A DNA stretch of 64,000 bases from contig OY744469.1 of the NCBI GenBank assembly GCA_963556145.1, positions 5,118,767 through 5,182,766 on the forward strand, written 5' to 3'. Shown piece after piece: positions 45,186 to 56,233 of this stretch (position 1 is its first letter; every line of letters starts with the position of its first letter). The notes under the pieces were generated by a model that was not told the DNA's origin, did no database searches, and saw nothing but the letters and a program-made list of their open reading frames with translations. This DNA comes from Hygrocybe punicea (taxonomy: Eukaryota; Basidiomycota; Agaricomycetes; Agaricales; Hygrophoraceae). A program made the position numbers and the translations under genes.

Positions 45186-46439
45186 TTAATGAGAGACGCC
45201 CAATACCATCACCCACTGCACATTTAGGGAAATACTCTTCAACAAATCATCAGAGCGTTTGAAGGTATTGATCGTGTGGCCGACCACAACGCACGATTCT
45301 GCAGGAACATCGCCTGGAAAGTGGGGGAGTTTCTGAAGTATTTTGAGGGTGTCGGTAAAGTCTGTTTTAACTTTCCGGGCATCATAGATTGGGACTATGA
45401 ATACAGGCATCAAAAACGAAACCAAGGACATTGTGTGAGAGAGAATAAAACTAACCAATGTCATGGAATGACAGCGCAGTCTTTTGGTAAGATGGAGCGG
45501 GACGTCGAGTAAAAGGACTAGACTGCACGAATTTCGAAGAGGAAGCTTCTATTGAATATGAGTAAGGATTGATAACAGAGCATTGAATGTATACTCACTG
45601 CTAGGAGATGCATCCATCCCACTTGCCGCTGTCGTCGAGAAGGACAGAAAGTCCTTATATAGTTGTGCACGAAATTCTGCCTCACCAGTGACCATTCCAA
45701 TGGCGCCAACATACCGCTCCCATTCTCCTGAGAGTAAAGCCCCTTGGATTACTTTGATCGGTTTCGTGTTCCCACCAACTTTTGGCTCATCAAGGAAGCA
45801 TGAATCGACTAGAATGACAGAAGTGAAGATCGTTGGGATGGCACCAGCAACGGAGTGGAAGAAACTACGCCAAAATGCTCCAGTAGAGATATTGGCGGGA
45901 TCGTCACGAGAAAGATTCGAGTACTTGCCAGATCGAACAAAGGTCACTGCAGAGAACAGCAAACTGTTATGCGATGTGAATTGTCTTTAACCATAAAGTC
46001 CTAGCTGACAGCTTACTTTTGGTTGACCTTGCAAATGTTGCTGATAACATCGCTGTACTGAGGATTGCCATTCCCTATAGCACTAGACCAAGATACCATG
46101 GCCGCGGCCCTATTCAATATTAAGCATTGCTTAAGAAGATAAAACCGAATAGTTACTTAATGTTGACACAGTCCTTATATGTATCGACCAACTGAGGGTC
46201 TCTTGTACCAATGTCGGACTCATCCGTGTTTGGAGAGCGTATGCTAAGCAAGGACATCAATTAAAAAAATAATAGACAGATGTAATGTACCTGGTGATTT
46301 GGTTCTGTGCATATGTCACAGCTCCATCATCGCTACTGGAAACATTGTCGTCACTGATATCATGAAGACGGGTAGTCTTTGTGACTTTGGAGGAAATCGC
46401 CTTCATGGTTTTGATGGATGTATCAGAGTTGCTGATCAT
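45186..46439 (-). CDS. Gene C, left copy (N-terminally shortened)
   Basis: Six exons, 46291-46439, 46157-46243, 46017-46109, 45599-45963, 45456-45548 and 45186-45394, join to 331 aa. It corresponds to exons 8-13 of C'. Exons of 87, 93, 93 and 209 nt match exactly in length. Conserved stretches: GNTKPIKVIQGALLSGEWER, YVGAIGMVTGEAEFRAQLYK and VPIYDARKVKTDF, ending ISLNVQWVMVLGVSH. The basic N-terminal 150 residues of C' are missing; the ATG at 46,439 may now serve as start. Beta-rich sequence suggests a compact fold; I cannot assign one. I believe such proteins recur in Agaricomycetes. Confidence 0.7.
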
Positions 46440-48449
46440 TTATTAATATATGAAGGACAAGAATCATATGAAGTTACGAGTCCCTATAAGGGAATCGTTC
46501 TATATGGTGGATTTTTCAACTCAGGGTCAGACTCTAATTTGCCAAGCCGTGGGAACAATTGTTGCAAACTGTGGGAACAATTTTGAAGCCCTGTGAATAA
46601 ATTTGAAACCGTGTGACTGCTGACTTTGTAACTGTGAGAATTTGTTGTCTCAAATGAGCAAGAACAATAAGGTCACCAGATCAAAGGTGCCAAGTTGGGA
46701 AAGTGTAGTCCACTGCTAAGTCGACTTCATGACAATAATCGTATTCTTTGTTGGTGTAATGTGCATTATGACATATGGATGAGTTGAAAACCTGTCTGAA
46801 CAGTACTGAGAGTTCTGTATTGTCCAACTAGTATCCCTGCTGTATTCTGAGGAATTGCCAGTGCAATATAGACTGAATGAACCAGATATGATATCTTTGT
46901 TTACAGATACATATAACAGCTATGTACATTGGAATCACAAGGAACAGGTTTAACACTGGTTTAACCAGCGGGTTCATCATTTTTCGGCACAAAGTGTTTT
47001 GCAGATGTCCCTACCTGAATCCGGGGCATTGCAATTGCACAAATAATAGCAGAAATAAAAGTCTGGACAGTTGTTGGATGTGCATTATGTGCCATATTTG
47101 ACATCCCATATTGAAGCAGAGAAAGTGCAAGCAGAGCTATCAACATTGAGAAACTATGGAGTTCACACATTGGTACCCCAGATGCTGTTTCAATGTATTC
47201 ATTGAATGGGCTCATAAGGGTGAGGTGTATAATTTGTTGATGTTTCATCAAAGGACACGAAAATAGTACAATAAATGCAGTCAACTGCATAATGATTCGA
47301 GATCCAGACACAAGGACAAGGAACATAATTAGTTCAAGAGAAGCTCCAATCATGCCAGAACAAAATAATATGATTGGAAAGCAATTATTAAATAGCAAAG
47401 CATCATATTTATGGCAGGATGGGAAGAAGTGAAGGTTGGGCCAAGATACAATCCAATGGTATCAATGCAGGAACATAGCAACATAGGCTTCTCAGTACAG
47501 CAGTGAATTTCGTCATCAATTTAGATATAAAGGAGTAAATATGCTTGTTGTACCTGCAGATTTCGTCCAGTTAATATGACACGTCTTTGAACAAAAGGTT
47601 ATGCATCACATATGCGAAGTAAAGGTAGTTTGATTGAATTTGTACAATGAATTGTAATTCAATTTCATGGACCACAAGCCGAACATATTGGACATGTTCG
47701 GTGTGTTCGGTCAATGTGTTCGGTCAATATGTTCAGGTTACTATTGTCATATGTGATCAGTACACATTGAACATTGGATATAGTTAGCTATCCAGTGGTG
47801 ATACAAAGAGAATATGCAAACATTAAATCTGGATTATAGGTAGATAATGGATTTTCAATAGCTCATTCTCATCTTTTCAGCAAAAAGGCACATTGAGAAA
47901 TTTGGACTTGGTAGAATTTTGGGTGCTGTGTTTTGTATCTCATGAAATACTGCTTGGATCAAGATGGTTATACAGTTTATGATTCTGGTTGTATTTCGAG
48001 CCTAGTGACAGACAAACATAGTACAGATGCAATGACGGCTCAAAGGACAAAAATAGAGAAGAATATGGTATATGTACTTCTAGGCCTTGAAAAGATGAAC
48101 AACCTTCTCCCTCCAGTCTTCTTCATATGAGCTCTTTCGATGTCATAATTTGACAGTATCATTTTGGGCGTCAAAAAGTACTGGTCTACCTTTTATTTCA
48201 TCAACAACTCACTATATCCTAAATATTGTTCAAATGTAATTACAGGCGTAGATAGTCCTCAAGACATAGTACAACTTCCCTGTATAACCATCTTAATCCA
48301 AATAGTATTTCATGAGATACAAAACACAGCACCCAAAATTCTACCAAGTCCAAATTTCTCAATCGATTCAAAAAGGTGCAGTTGCTGCCATCAGATAGCA
48401 AAACAGCTGTAACATATCAACGGGTTGAGTACACATACAATATTATACA
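46440..48449. other. Central spacer between the two head-to-head units
   Basis: No supported gene. A 145-codon hydrophobic frame on minus (46,961-47,398) has no family signs and the composition of non-coding DNA. The stretch contains a CGAAC/GTTCGG motif cluster at about 47,680-47,740 like that of the A/B arrays, and an inverted repeat (47,886-48,366) that may mark the 5' ends of the two units. Confidence 0.45.
47886..48366. repeat. Inverted repeat, about 90-bp arms, at the junction of the two units
   Basis: Arms at about 47,890-47,975 and 48,281-48,366 are reverse complements with few differences; shared blocks include ATTGAGAAATTTGGACTTGG, GGGTGCTGTGTTTTGTATCT and GATGGTTATACAG. The loop is about 305 bp. 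In each arm the sequence reads the same when followed in the 5'-to-3' direction of the adjoining unit, as expected for related 5' ends facing each other. Confidence 0.8.
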
Positions 48450-49925
48450 TTAGCATCGGTCTATATTCATATTATAGAAGCGTTGCCTTGTTTCCACAAC
48501 ACCCTCTGCATCATTACCCTCTTCCACATACCCAACATGCCGTTTGATGGCTATTCTGGGCTGTGTAGTTGGTGTAGGCAAAGCTGTCTTGTTGCGAATC
48601 ATAGTTGCTTCCTGAGAATATACATCAGTATTCGTTTAATTCTTGATGTATTAAAGTGTTACCTCTGTGAAGTCACTGTCTACTAGTGCCAATGACCGTA
48701 GATTCAGAATCATCTTGAATTTATCCTTCTTTACCGGAACTGCCGATATTGTAAACTGAACCTCCACTATATCACCGATTCTAAAGCAAGTTGGGTTTGT
48801 TGGAATGAAGCTAATAAATATTTCCATCAGTAGGGATGTGATCCCAATTCATCGTCACTCACCAATGTCGATTTCTATCAGACTTCAACTTGTAATAAAG
48901 TACGCAATTGTCCTGGCCATGAAAGTAGCGGGAATTCGCAAGTGAGGTTAATATGCCTTTTGGATCGATGACATACTCGAATGGAATGTGAGAGGAAGTG
49001 TTGTCATGTCGGCGATCAGTGAAATATCGGGTTCCTATTGCGAGTGCCATGTAATCCATGTATGTAGAAGGCGTAAAAGCTTGCATTGCTTTGTCAGGAA
49101 ATTGACGAGCCAGTTTCTGGTGCAGAATCCGAAGGTTATCGATATAGGATTGAAAGCCCGTTGTATCAAGGCCAGTTACGACTATGCTTTGACGTATGAA
49201 GGGCGTTCGGCGTTCTGGTTGACTATTGCAGTGATTCATCAGAATGGTATTCAAGGAATTGATACGAATTTAGCACATACCTGGTTGTTATGGGTGGAAG
49301 ATCTTTCGCCACCAAAATCGCTTGCAAACTTAATACCAATTCTTGATGTTCGGATTCATCATTGGTTGGAAGTGTAAACTTCCAGCAATTTGGAGAGTCA
49401 ACATGCACAATATTGACATTTGCAATCTGGCAATGCGGTCAATATGATATACCTTTTCAAATCCAATGACTTACGTTTGTGGCCTTCGCAAGCTGACTTT
49501 CATCATCGTCTAAGCGTGCAGATATGATTTCCTGCAGATGTTCAGCTGTCAATTTGGTGTCAAATACTAGCCAGTATATATATGGTGGATATTGCTAACA
49601 TGCACCCTTGAAGTTGTAATAGTTGTCCATCACGTACAAAGCAGTGGTGAGATGTATATTGCGTGGCACAATTTCGTCCACTTCATGGATTATATCTTCC
49701 GCCATCACCGATCATATCCATATTGGCTTTTGATGTCCATGTGATGATAGCTTTCAGGATCCGTTTTGCTTTTGTTTTTGTATTGCATTCTTCAATATTG
49801 AAGTTTGCGTCATTTTGCATAATACGGATCCTTTCCATGTCTTTCAAATGCACCACATAATGTTGGTTGTCAGCTGTCTGGTTTGGATATGGTATAGTCA
49901 AGCATGTACTCCAGCTTTTCCGCAT
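48450..49925 (-). CDS. Gene D: conserved-looking hypothetical protein, apparent frameshift
   Basis: Leftward gene, divergent from C'. It begins MRKSWSTCLTIPYPNQTADN and runs through exons containing EDIIHEVDEIVPRNIHLTTA, then NVNIVHVDSPNCWKFTLPTN, then RQSIVVTGLDTTGFQSYIDN and RYFTDRRHDNTSSHIPFEYV, then FRIGDIVEVQFTISAVPVKK, ending FYNMNIDRC at a TAA. Introns carry normal signals (for example donors GTAAGT, GTATGT and GTGAGT). Near 49,698 the frame slips by one (GDGG then EDII), so this copy is either mutated or has an unseen splice. I think the family is widespread in Agaricomycetes but know no function. No copy is visible in the left unit. Confidence 0.6.
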
Positions 49926-50367
49926 TAATTCTGCATCACAGTATATGTGTGCACAGCATTAAAATTAGCCCCTATCCATTATGCATCAATATCCGTTAGT
50001 ATACCCCATGTTTCTTAATTTGGCATTATGCATTTTTGTTTTATGAATACCCCTTTTTGTTTAGTCTCCATTCCTAACTTTAATTGAATTTGTCAACAAT
50101 TCATGAAATCTACCAGTATAAACTTGTGGCGAATATCATGTGGACAGTCATCCATTTTTCATGCATACCTTTGCGCTTTGCATGGAGTACATGGCCCAAG
50201 AAGCCTCGTTTGGTATATGAGCATGTGCCAATGGTGGATCCTCTGATGTTATTGTTGAAGTTTTGGATTCACCGATTCATCTTAAATTCATAGCTTATTG
50301 TTTTTGAGTGATTTAAAGCGTGAGTGGAGATGATATCCACTATTCCATCAACTTTTACCGCTCTCCA
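49926..50367. promoter_or_regulatory. Divergent D/C' promoter region
   Basis: A gap of 442 bp between two divergent starts, AT-rich, without the CGAAC arrays seen between A and B. Nothing else recognised. Confidence 0.4.
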
Positions 50368-52415
50368 ATGCCTCCCAAGAAGTCCACCGCCACGAAATCA
50401 AACTCGAAAGCAAAATCCAAGGCCACCATGTATGCATCCCTATTTTACTCGGTATAACTGAAGTTTCTATTGCATGCACTAAAGACGGCCTTCTGCAACA
50501 ATCGAGAAGCGGAAGAAGGTCATCAAGACTTGGGCTGATGATGATATGTATGTGTCATCGTTTTAATCGTTATCTATTTTTGACCAATGGACAGTGTGGC
50601 TTTGTCCAATGCTAATGATGATGCCGTCAGTATTCAAAGCACTGGCAGTGTAATGGCACCGTCAACGCTCACAAGGTATCTATAATCACATATCATTGTT
50701 ATCCAATATGAGTTAACAAATATCAATATCCTCCTAGGCATTCCGTCAAGTTTCGCAACGTTAAAGACGTGTTAGTGTTTCAATATCAAATATATCCACC
50801 ATGATATCAATCTGTTACAGTGGAAAGAAACGTCAAATGTCATCTCCCAATGTCACCGACAATGACGACAATGTGTAAATATTTTTCATAGGTATTGTCT
50901 CATCATTGACAGGTTATCTATAGTAAAACGCCTTCCCCCACCAAGAAATTGAAAGCTGCATCTAATCAATCACGAGACGGTGAGGAAGAGGAGGAAGAGG
51001 AAGAGGAAGAGGATTACGGTTCTAAGTGAGTTGTTCGGTTATCATAGACATATCCATTTGTTCAAACAAATCGTTTGACTGTTTAGGCATCGTCGCAAAG
51101 TAGCCTTGATGAAGAACCCCGATAAGCCAATTTCGTGTGTATTTTACGTGCCGATATGAATATTCTCATTCATTAATTGTAACAGCGTTTCTAATACTCC
51201 ATCCAAGAAGTCGAAGTCCACGAAGGCCATCATGCTCGATGATACCGATGATGATAAAGGCTCCAGTGGCGATGAAGGAGATCTGACCTATGCACTGACG
51301 CAGATCACCAGGTGTGTTGGATCTTATTACACCGTGGTGTTTGATGTAGATGTCGTGAATCTAGCTTACCATCTCCGAACGTTGATGAGTCCGATATTGG
51401 CACGAGGGATCCTCAACTTGTTGACACCTACCAAGACTGTGTCAATATCAAGTATGCAATTGCATTTATACCCTTGTCATTTACTCATAACCATTCAGGG
51501 CAGCAGCAATGGTATCCTGGTCCAGTGCAATTGGGAATGGCAACCCACAGTTCAGTGATATCATCACTGACATCTACAAGATCAACAGAAAGTACGTTAT
51601 TTGAACAGCAATTTGAGGTCAATTTGGTCGATTCATTGGATATAATATAGGTTATTGGTTTCCGCCATTACATTTGATAGATCTGGGAGGTACTCTAATC
51701 TCTCTCGTGATAACCCTGCCCATATCTCCACTGGTGCATTTGGTCGCAACTTCTTTCATGCAGTCGGAGGTGGAATGCCGACGATCTTTACATCGGTCAT
51801 CATAGTGGAGTCCTGCTTTCTCGATGAGCCCAAGATTGGTGGCAATACAAAGCCGGTCAAGGTTATACAGGGTGCACTACTTCAAGGGGAATGGGAGCGA
51901 TATGTTGGTGCTATTGGAATGGTGATTCGCGAGTCCGAATTTCGGGCCCAACTGTATAAGGACTATGTGTCCTTCTCAACGACCACAGCAAGTGGAATGG
52001 ATACATCTCCCAGTTTGTGCATTAATCATTTTTAGTTGTAATTCCTAATCGATTTTCATAGAGGCATCGACATCCAAAAATGTACAACTTAGTCCATTCA
52101 CTCGTCGACCCACTCCATCTTATCATAAGGCCGCTCTATCATTTTACGATATTGGTAAGCATCTGGTCGTCTAATATAAATTGATATCTTAAGTATGTGT
52201 TGTCAGTGCCCATCTATGATGCACGCAAAGTCAAAGCGGACTTCACGTCCACTCTCATATCGCTCCAGCAACTACCCATCTTCCCGCACAATATCCCTGC
52301 AGGATCCTGTGTCGTTGTTGGACACACCATCAATACATTCAAGCGTGTAGATGACATGATGAAGAGCATTTCACTCAATGTGCAATGGGTCATGGTCTTG
52401 GGAGTGCCGAAATGA
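50368..52415 (+). CDS. Gene C' (right copy, full length)
   Basis: Thirteen exons join in frame to 470 aa: 50368-50429, 50485-50547, 50595-50675, 50738-50770, 50821-50874, 50924-51025, 51087-51134, 51186-51311, 51365-51451, 51499-51591, 51651-52012, 52062-52154 and 52207-52415. The first 150 residues are Lys/Ser-rich with an acidic run (EEEEEEEEED), probably disordered and nuclear. The conserved part has RNFFHAVGGGMPTIFTSVII, VKVIQGALLQGEWERYVGAI, VPIYDARKVKADFTSTL and ISLNVQWVMVLGVPK. Alternating beta-type strands would suit an OB-fold or similar small-ligand or nucleic-acid-binding fold; this is a guess to be tested by structure prediction. Convergent with B', 87 bp between the stops. Confidence 0.75.
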
Positions 52416-52502
52416 TTGCTCCACTTAGCATCATTTATATTTGTATCTTATGTCTGTTTTGTGAAATAAACGCGAACCGATCCATTGACTGTACAGATAA
52501 TA

Positions 52503-54325
52503 TTACAAATATGAGTATGGACCTTTGATGTCAATCAACCATTTATAGAAAACCCCTGCAAAAGTGTCTGCTAATGAGCCAATGGGTGCTCGAACGGATT
52601 TCGGACCTGACTTCATGTTCGACCAGAGGCTGCATGTGTGATAACGTTCCACCTCGTTCACGAAATAGGACACAGTATCCGTTTTGGAATCCACAATGAG
52701 CGATATGTCCATACGGCAAAAAACACTCATCGATGGTTTTCCACCAACCATATTGGACTCTATCGCATAAAGCCCTTCATAGGTCTTTTGGACAAAGTCG
52801 AAGAACTCGTTTCTGCCTTGCTCTCGAATAGAAATGGCGCCCCTGTCCGGATTGCACGCCACCGTCTTCAATAGAGTCCCCTGCGTTTGAAATATTCTGA
52901 CAAAGTTAAGACAATCATACATATGAAATGACAAGTGAAAATGAAGGGCACTCACCTTAACTCATCCAAGGTATAGAAACTTGAGACGATATCCCACTTC
53001 CAGGACTTGCTTTCCTTGTTGTACAGGGTGTGCACTGTATACACGACCTTTCCACCAACTAGAAACACACGCCATTCGCCCATCTTACTCAGTGGTTCGA
53101 TGTACGTTTGCCCAAACCAACGTGAACCTGGAACCTCACAGTTATTGCGCATGTATTCCCAATTTCGCTTGGCGTCGCCAGGTAATAGGACGTGATGACC
53201 GGTGTCGCTGTGTGTCCGTTTCAAGACAATATTTGGTGGGAATTGGTCGCCATCATTTAATAATTTTGCTTGAGGGCGTATCGTATGCGTTACATTCAAA
53301 GCGACATGAAGCAAGTTTTGATTTTGTATCCATTTTGAATGGACTGTGTTCATCTGCTTCGGAGGCGGCCAGATGTGTGCCGTTCGACAGAGTTCGTCCA
53401 TGCCAGTCATGAAAATCGACACATTTTCCAGTGTCAATCCGTATTGGTTACCGCTGTCAAGACATCAGTATAATGCAGCGAAAACGGAGCAGAATTAATT
53501 AAAGCGATGTCAATCTTACATGTATGACATTCCCATATCCACACCACCAAATACACAATCTGCCGATGCGAACTTTTGCCACGTATCGCCTTTGTCTTGA
53601 TGGCGAAGTATTGCATGAAGGAACTCAGGCCAAAATATGTATTTGACATTGAAGCGCCGGGCTCCATCCTCATGATGTAGTCGCATTCCGATATAAACCT
53701 GTTTGTTGTGAAATACGTTTCAGTATCAACAATCCACAAATTAAACAATAGACATTACCCATTCTTGAATACATGCTGAATAGCGACTCTTGTATGACTT
53801 GATGATATGGACGTAACCATCAAGATGGGCAATGGTATCGAGTTCGATGTCGGATATGGTCGTGGTGACGAATGCAAGATCGTTAATGGCTGCGGCTTTG
53901 CTCGCGATACGAGTTGTTGGGTCAAGGATAAAAAGGATTTTGAAAACACGGCCGTCATTGTTGCTTAATGTGGTTATACGGCGTTCATTGTTGCTTACGG
54001 TGGTTGGCGGTTCCGTTTCACAGTCAGATGATGTTTCCATCTCAGAGTCGGATGATAGCCTTTTGCGTGGAAGGAGATCGAGTTCCGCGGCCGTCGCATT
54101 GCGGACACCCTGCGAATTTTCACGTATGTTGCGACCAAGACATACCGACTGCGGACAAATTCCAGACGAAACGCATTTGGGATGTTGGTGTGCGGATCCG
54201 ACATGTCTTTGGCAGGAGTTGCCTTCCTTCTTCCACAAAAGACATTTCGTTTTTGGAGAGTCGCATTTTCGACCAGGGCAGATGTGCATGCAAAGTTCAT
54301 AACCAAGTTCCTTCTTATATGGCAT
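52503..54325 (-). CDS. Gene B' (right copy): Cys/His-cluster protein with ATP-grasp-like half
   Basis: Four exons, 53759-54325, 53520-53698, 52956-53453 and 52503-52896, give 545 aa. The N-terminal cluster CMHICPGRKC, SCQRHVGSAHQHPKC, GICPQSVCLGR keeps nearly all Cys/His of B. The middle reads VFKILFILDPTTRIASKAAA. The C-terminal half keeps NIVLKRTHSDTGHHVL, MGEWRVFLVGGK, FCRMDISLIVD and YFVNEVERYHTCSLW, the candidate ATP-grasp positions. Exon 3 compared with B shows about 40 changes in 165 residues and no length change. It lies divergent from A' across the 82-bp array and convergent with C'. Confidence 0.75.
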
Positions 54326-56233
54326 GTTTGTGGACCTAGGCAGGATTTCGGATGGATGGTATGAGGAACAGACACAGATATCATTAATACATCAATACCT
54401 TAATGATTGATTACTTTCAGGGTGGTTGATAGCGGGTGGTGACGATTCCACAAACCTTCTAATTATAAGACGTCGGAATTATGTCACCTGACAAGAGTGG
54501 CAATGATAAAACAACGAACACGTGCCAAACACGTTGATCAGCAATGTAATCATTTAAATGTGTTGAAAGAGCAATATCCACCGAACAGATCGGACGTGTT
54601 CGGTGTGTTCGGTGGAGATGTTCGGTGGATGTCAACCAACCATTATGAGGAGATATACTACACCGAACACATCGAACATGTTCGGTGTGTTCGGTGGAGA
54701 TGTTCGGTGGATGTCAACCAACGGTTGTGACCGGATATACCACACCGAACACATCGAACATGTTCGGTGTGTTCGGTGGAGATGTTCGGTGGATGTCAAC
54801 CAACGGTTGTGACTGGATATACCACACCGAACACATCGAACATGTTCGGTGTGTTCGGTGGAGATGTTCGGTGGATGTCAACCAACGGTTGTGACTGGAT
54901 ATACCACACCGAACACATCGAACATGTTCGGTGTGTTCGGTGGAGATGTTCGGTGGATGTCAACCAATGGTTGTGACTGGATATACCACACCGAACACAT
55001 CGAACATGTTCGGTGTGTTCGGTGGAGATGTTCGGTGGATGTCAACCAACGGTTGTGACTGGATATACCACACCGAACACATCGAACATGTTCGGTGTGT
55101 TCGGTGGAGATGTTCGGTGGATGTCAACCAATGGTTGTGACTGGATATACCACACCGAACACATCGAACATGTTCGGTGTGTTCGGTGGAGATGTTCGGT
55201 GGATGTCAACCAACGGTTGTGACTGGATATATCACACCGAACACATCGAACATGTTCGGTGTGTTCGGTGGAGATGTTCGGTGGATGTCAACCAACGGTT
55301 GTGACCGGATATACCACACCGAACACATCGAACATGTTCGGTGTGTTCGGTGGAGATGTTCGGTGGATGTCAACCAATGGTTGTGACTGGATATACCACA
55401 CCGAACACATCGAACATGTTCGGTGTGTTCGGTGGAGATGTTCGGTGGATGTCAACCAACGGTTGTGACTGGATATACCACACCGAACACATCGAACATG
55501 TTCGGTGTGTTCGGTGGAGATGTTCGGTGGATGTCAACCAATGGTTGTGACTGGATATACCACACCGAACACATCGAACATGTTCGGTGTGTTCGGTGGA
55601 GATGTTCGGTGGATGTCAACCAACGGTTGTGACTGGATATACCACACCGAACACATCGAACATGTTCGGTGTGTTCGGTGGAGATGTTCGGTGGATGTCA
55701 ACCAATGGTTGTGACTGGATATACCACACCGAACACATCGAACATGTTCGGTGTGTTCGGTGTAGTATATCTAGTCGTACATTGACATCCACCAAACATG
55801 TCCGGTGACCGAACACACCCAACAACATGTTTGTTGTAGTATATCTAGGCCTTCTACATCCATCCAACAAGTCAGACTTGTTGTGCTTTTCCGTCAACGG
55901 ACCAGTCCGTGAATATTCATCGAACGAATTAACTCGATTTATTGCCTTACCAACTGAAAAATATTCCATACGCTGCACATGTCGGTTTTCTGCGTGCAAT
56001 TACTAGCTTTGGACAACTTCTAAGCTCGAGCCACATCAAAAACATAAATAAATAGATCTGTTGTTTATGCATGCAAAGAAGCCGAACATGAGGTCGAACA
56101 TGTGGCGATTGATCTGGTCACGTGGTCGTGACATCTGTATTCATAGTCTGGAGCGTTGAGTAATAAATCCGCCCTTTTCTTTTGCTCTCAAATCGCCTCA
56201 CACGTCGACCAAAAAACTTTTATTTCATCTACC
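54326..56233. promoter_or_regulatory. Divergent A'/B' intergenic region with palindromic minisatellite (right)
   Basis: A gap of 1.9 kb between the B' and A' starts, about 1.2 kb of it tandem array. Additional CGAACAT copies lie at about 56,080-56,105, close to the A' start. No coding potential beyond rotating frames inside the repeats. Confidence 0.55.
54585..55765. repeat. Tandem array of about 14 units of 82 bp with palindromic CGAAC core
   Basis: Units repeat exactly every 82 bp (landmarks at 54,603, 54,685, 54,767 and on to 55,587). Each carries the palindrome CGAACATGTTCG nested between ACCGAACACA and TGTGTTCGGT, then GTTCGGTGG and a TCAACCAA(C/T)GG segment. The C/T variant alternates over much of the array, and a rarer GACCGG variant recurs 574 bp apart (7 units), showing block duplication. 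Confidence 0.95.

Larger units (their letters stand above)
31049..46439 (-). mobile_element. Left unit: large Helitron-like element with cargo genes A, B and C
   Basis: Read leftward, the order is C, B (antisense), A, ORF0, Rep, helicase, then the Helitron 3' terminus at 31,049. The right unit has the same order and relative orientations. Homology continues through the non-coding DNA between A and ORF0, so no Helitron 5' end is visible there. That supports one composite element of at least 15 kb. The 5' limit is not known; 46,439 marks only the end of homology with gene C'. Alternatively, a Helitron and a host gene cluster were duplicated together. The left unit is decayed: a nonsense codon in A and frame breaks in ORF0/Rep/helicase. 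Confidence 0.6.

Noticed and set aside
46961..47398. 145-codon hydrophobic minus frame in the central spacer
   Set aside because: No family signs, no counterpart in the other unit, AT-rich composition; looks like chance.
54585..55765. CRISPR-like array
   Set aside because: Units are continuous 82-bp repeats without unique spacers, in a eukaryotic intron-rich setting.
54497..55808. Series of 69-codon plus-strand frames repeating every 82 bp
   Set aside because: They are the same tandem repeat read in rotating frames (82 is not a multiple of 3); each ends at the same stop and none has a conserved context.
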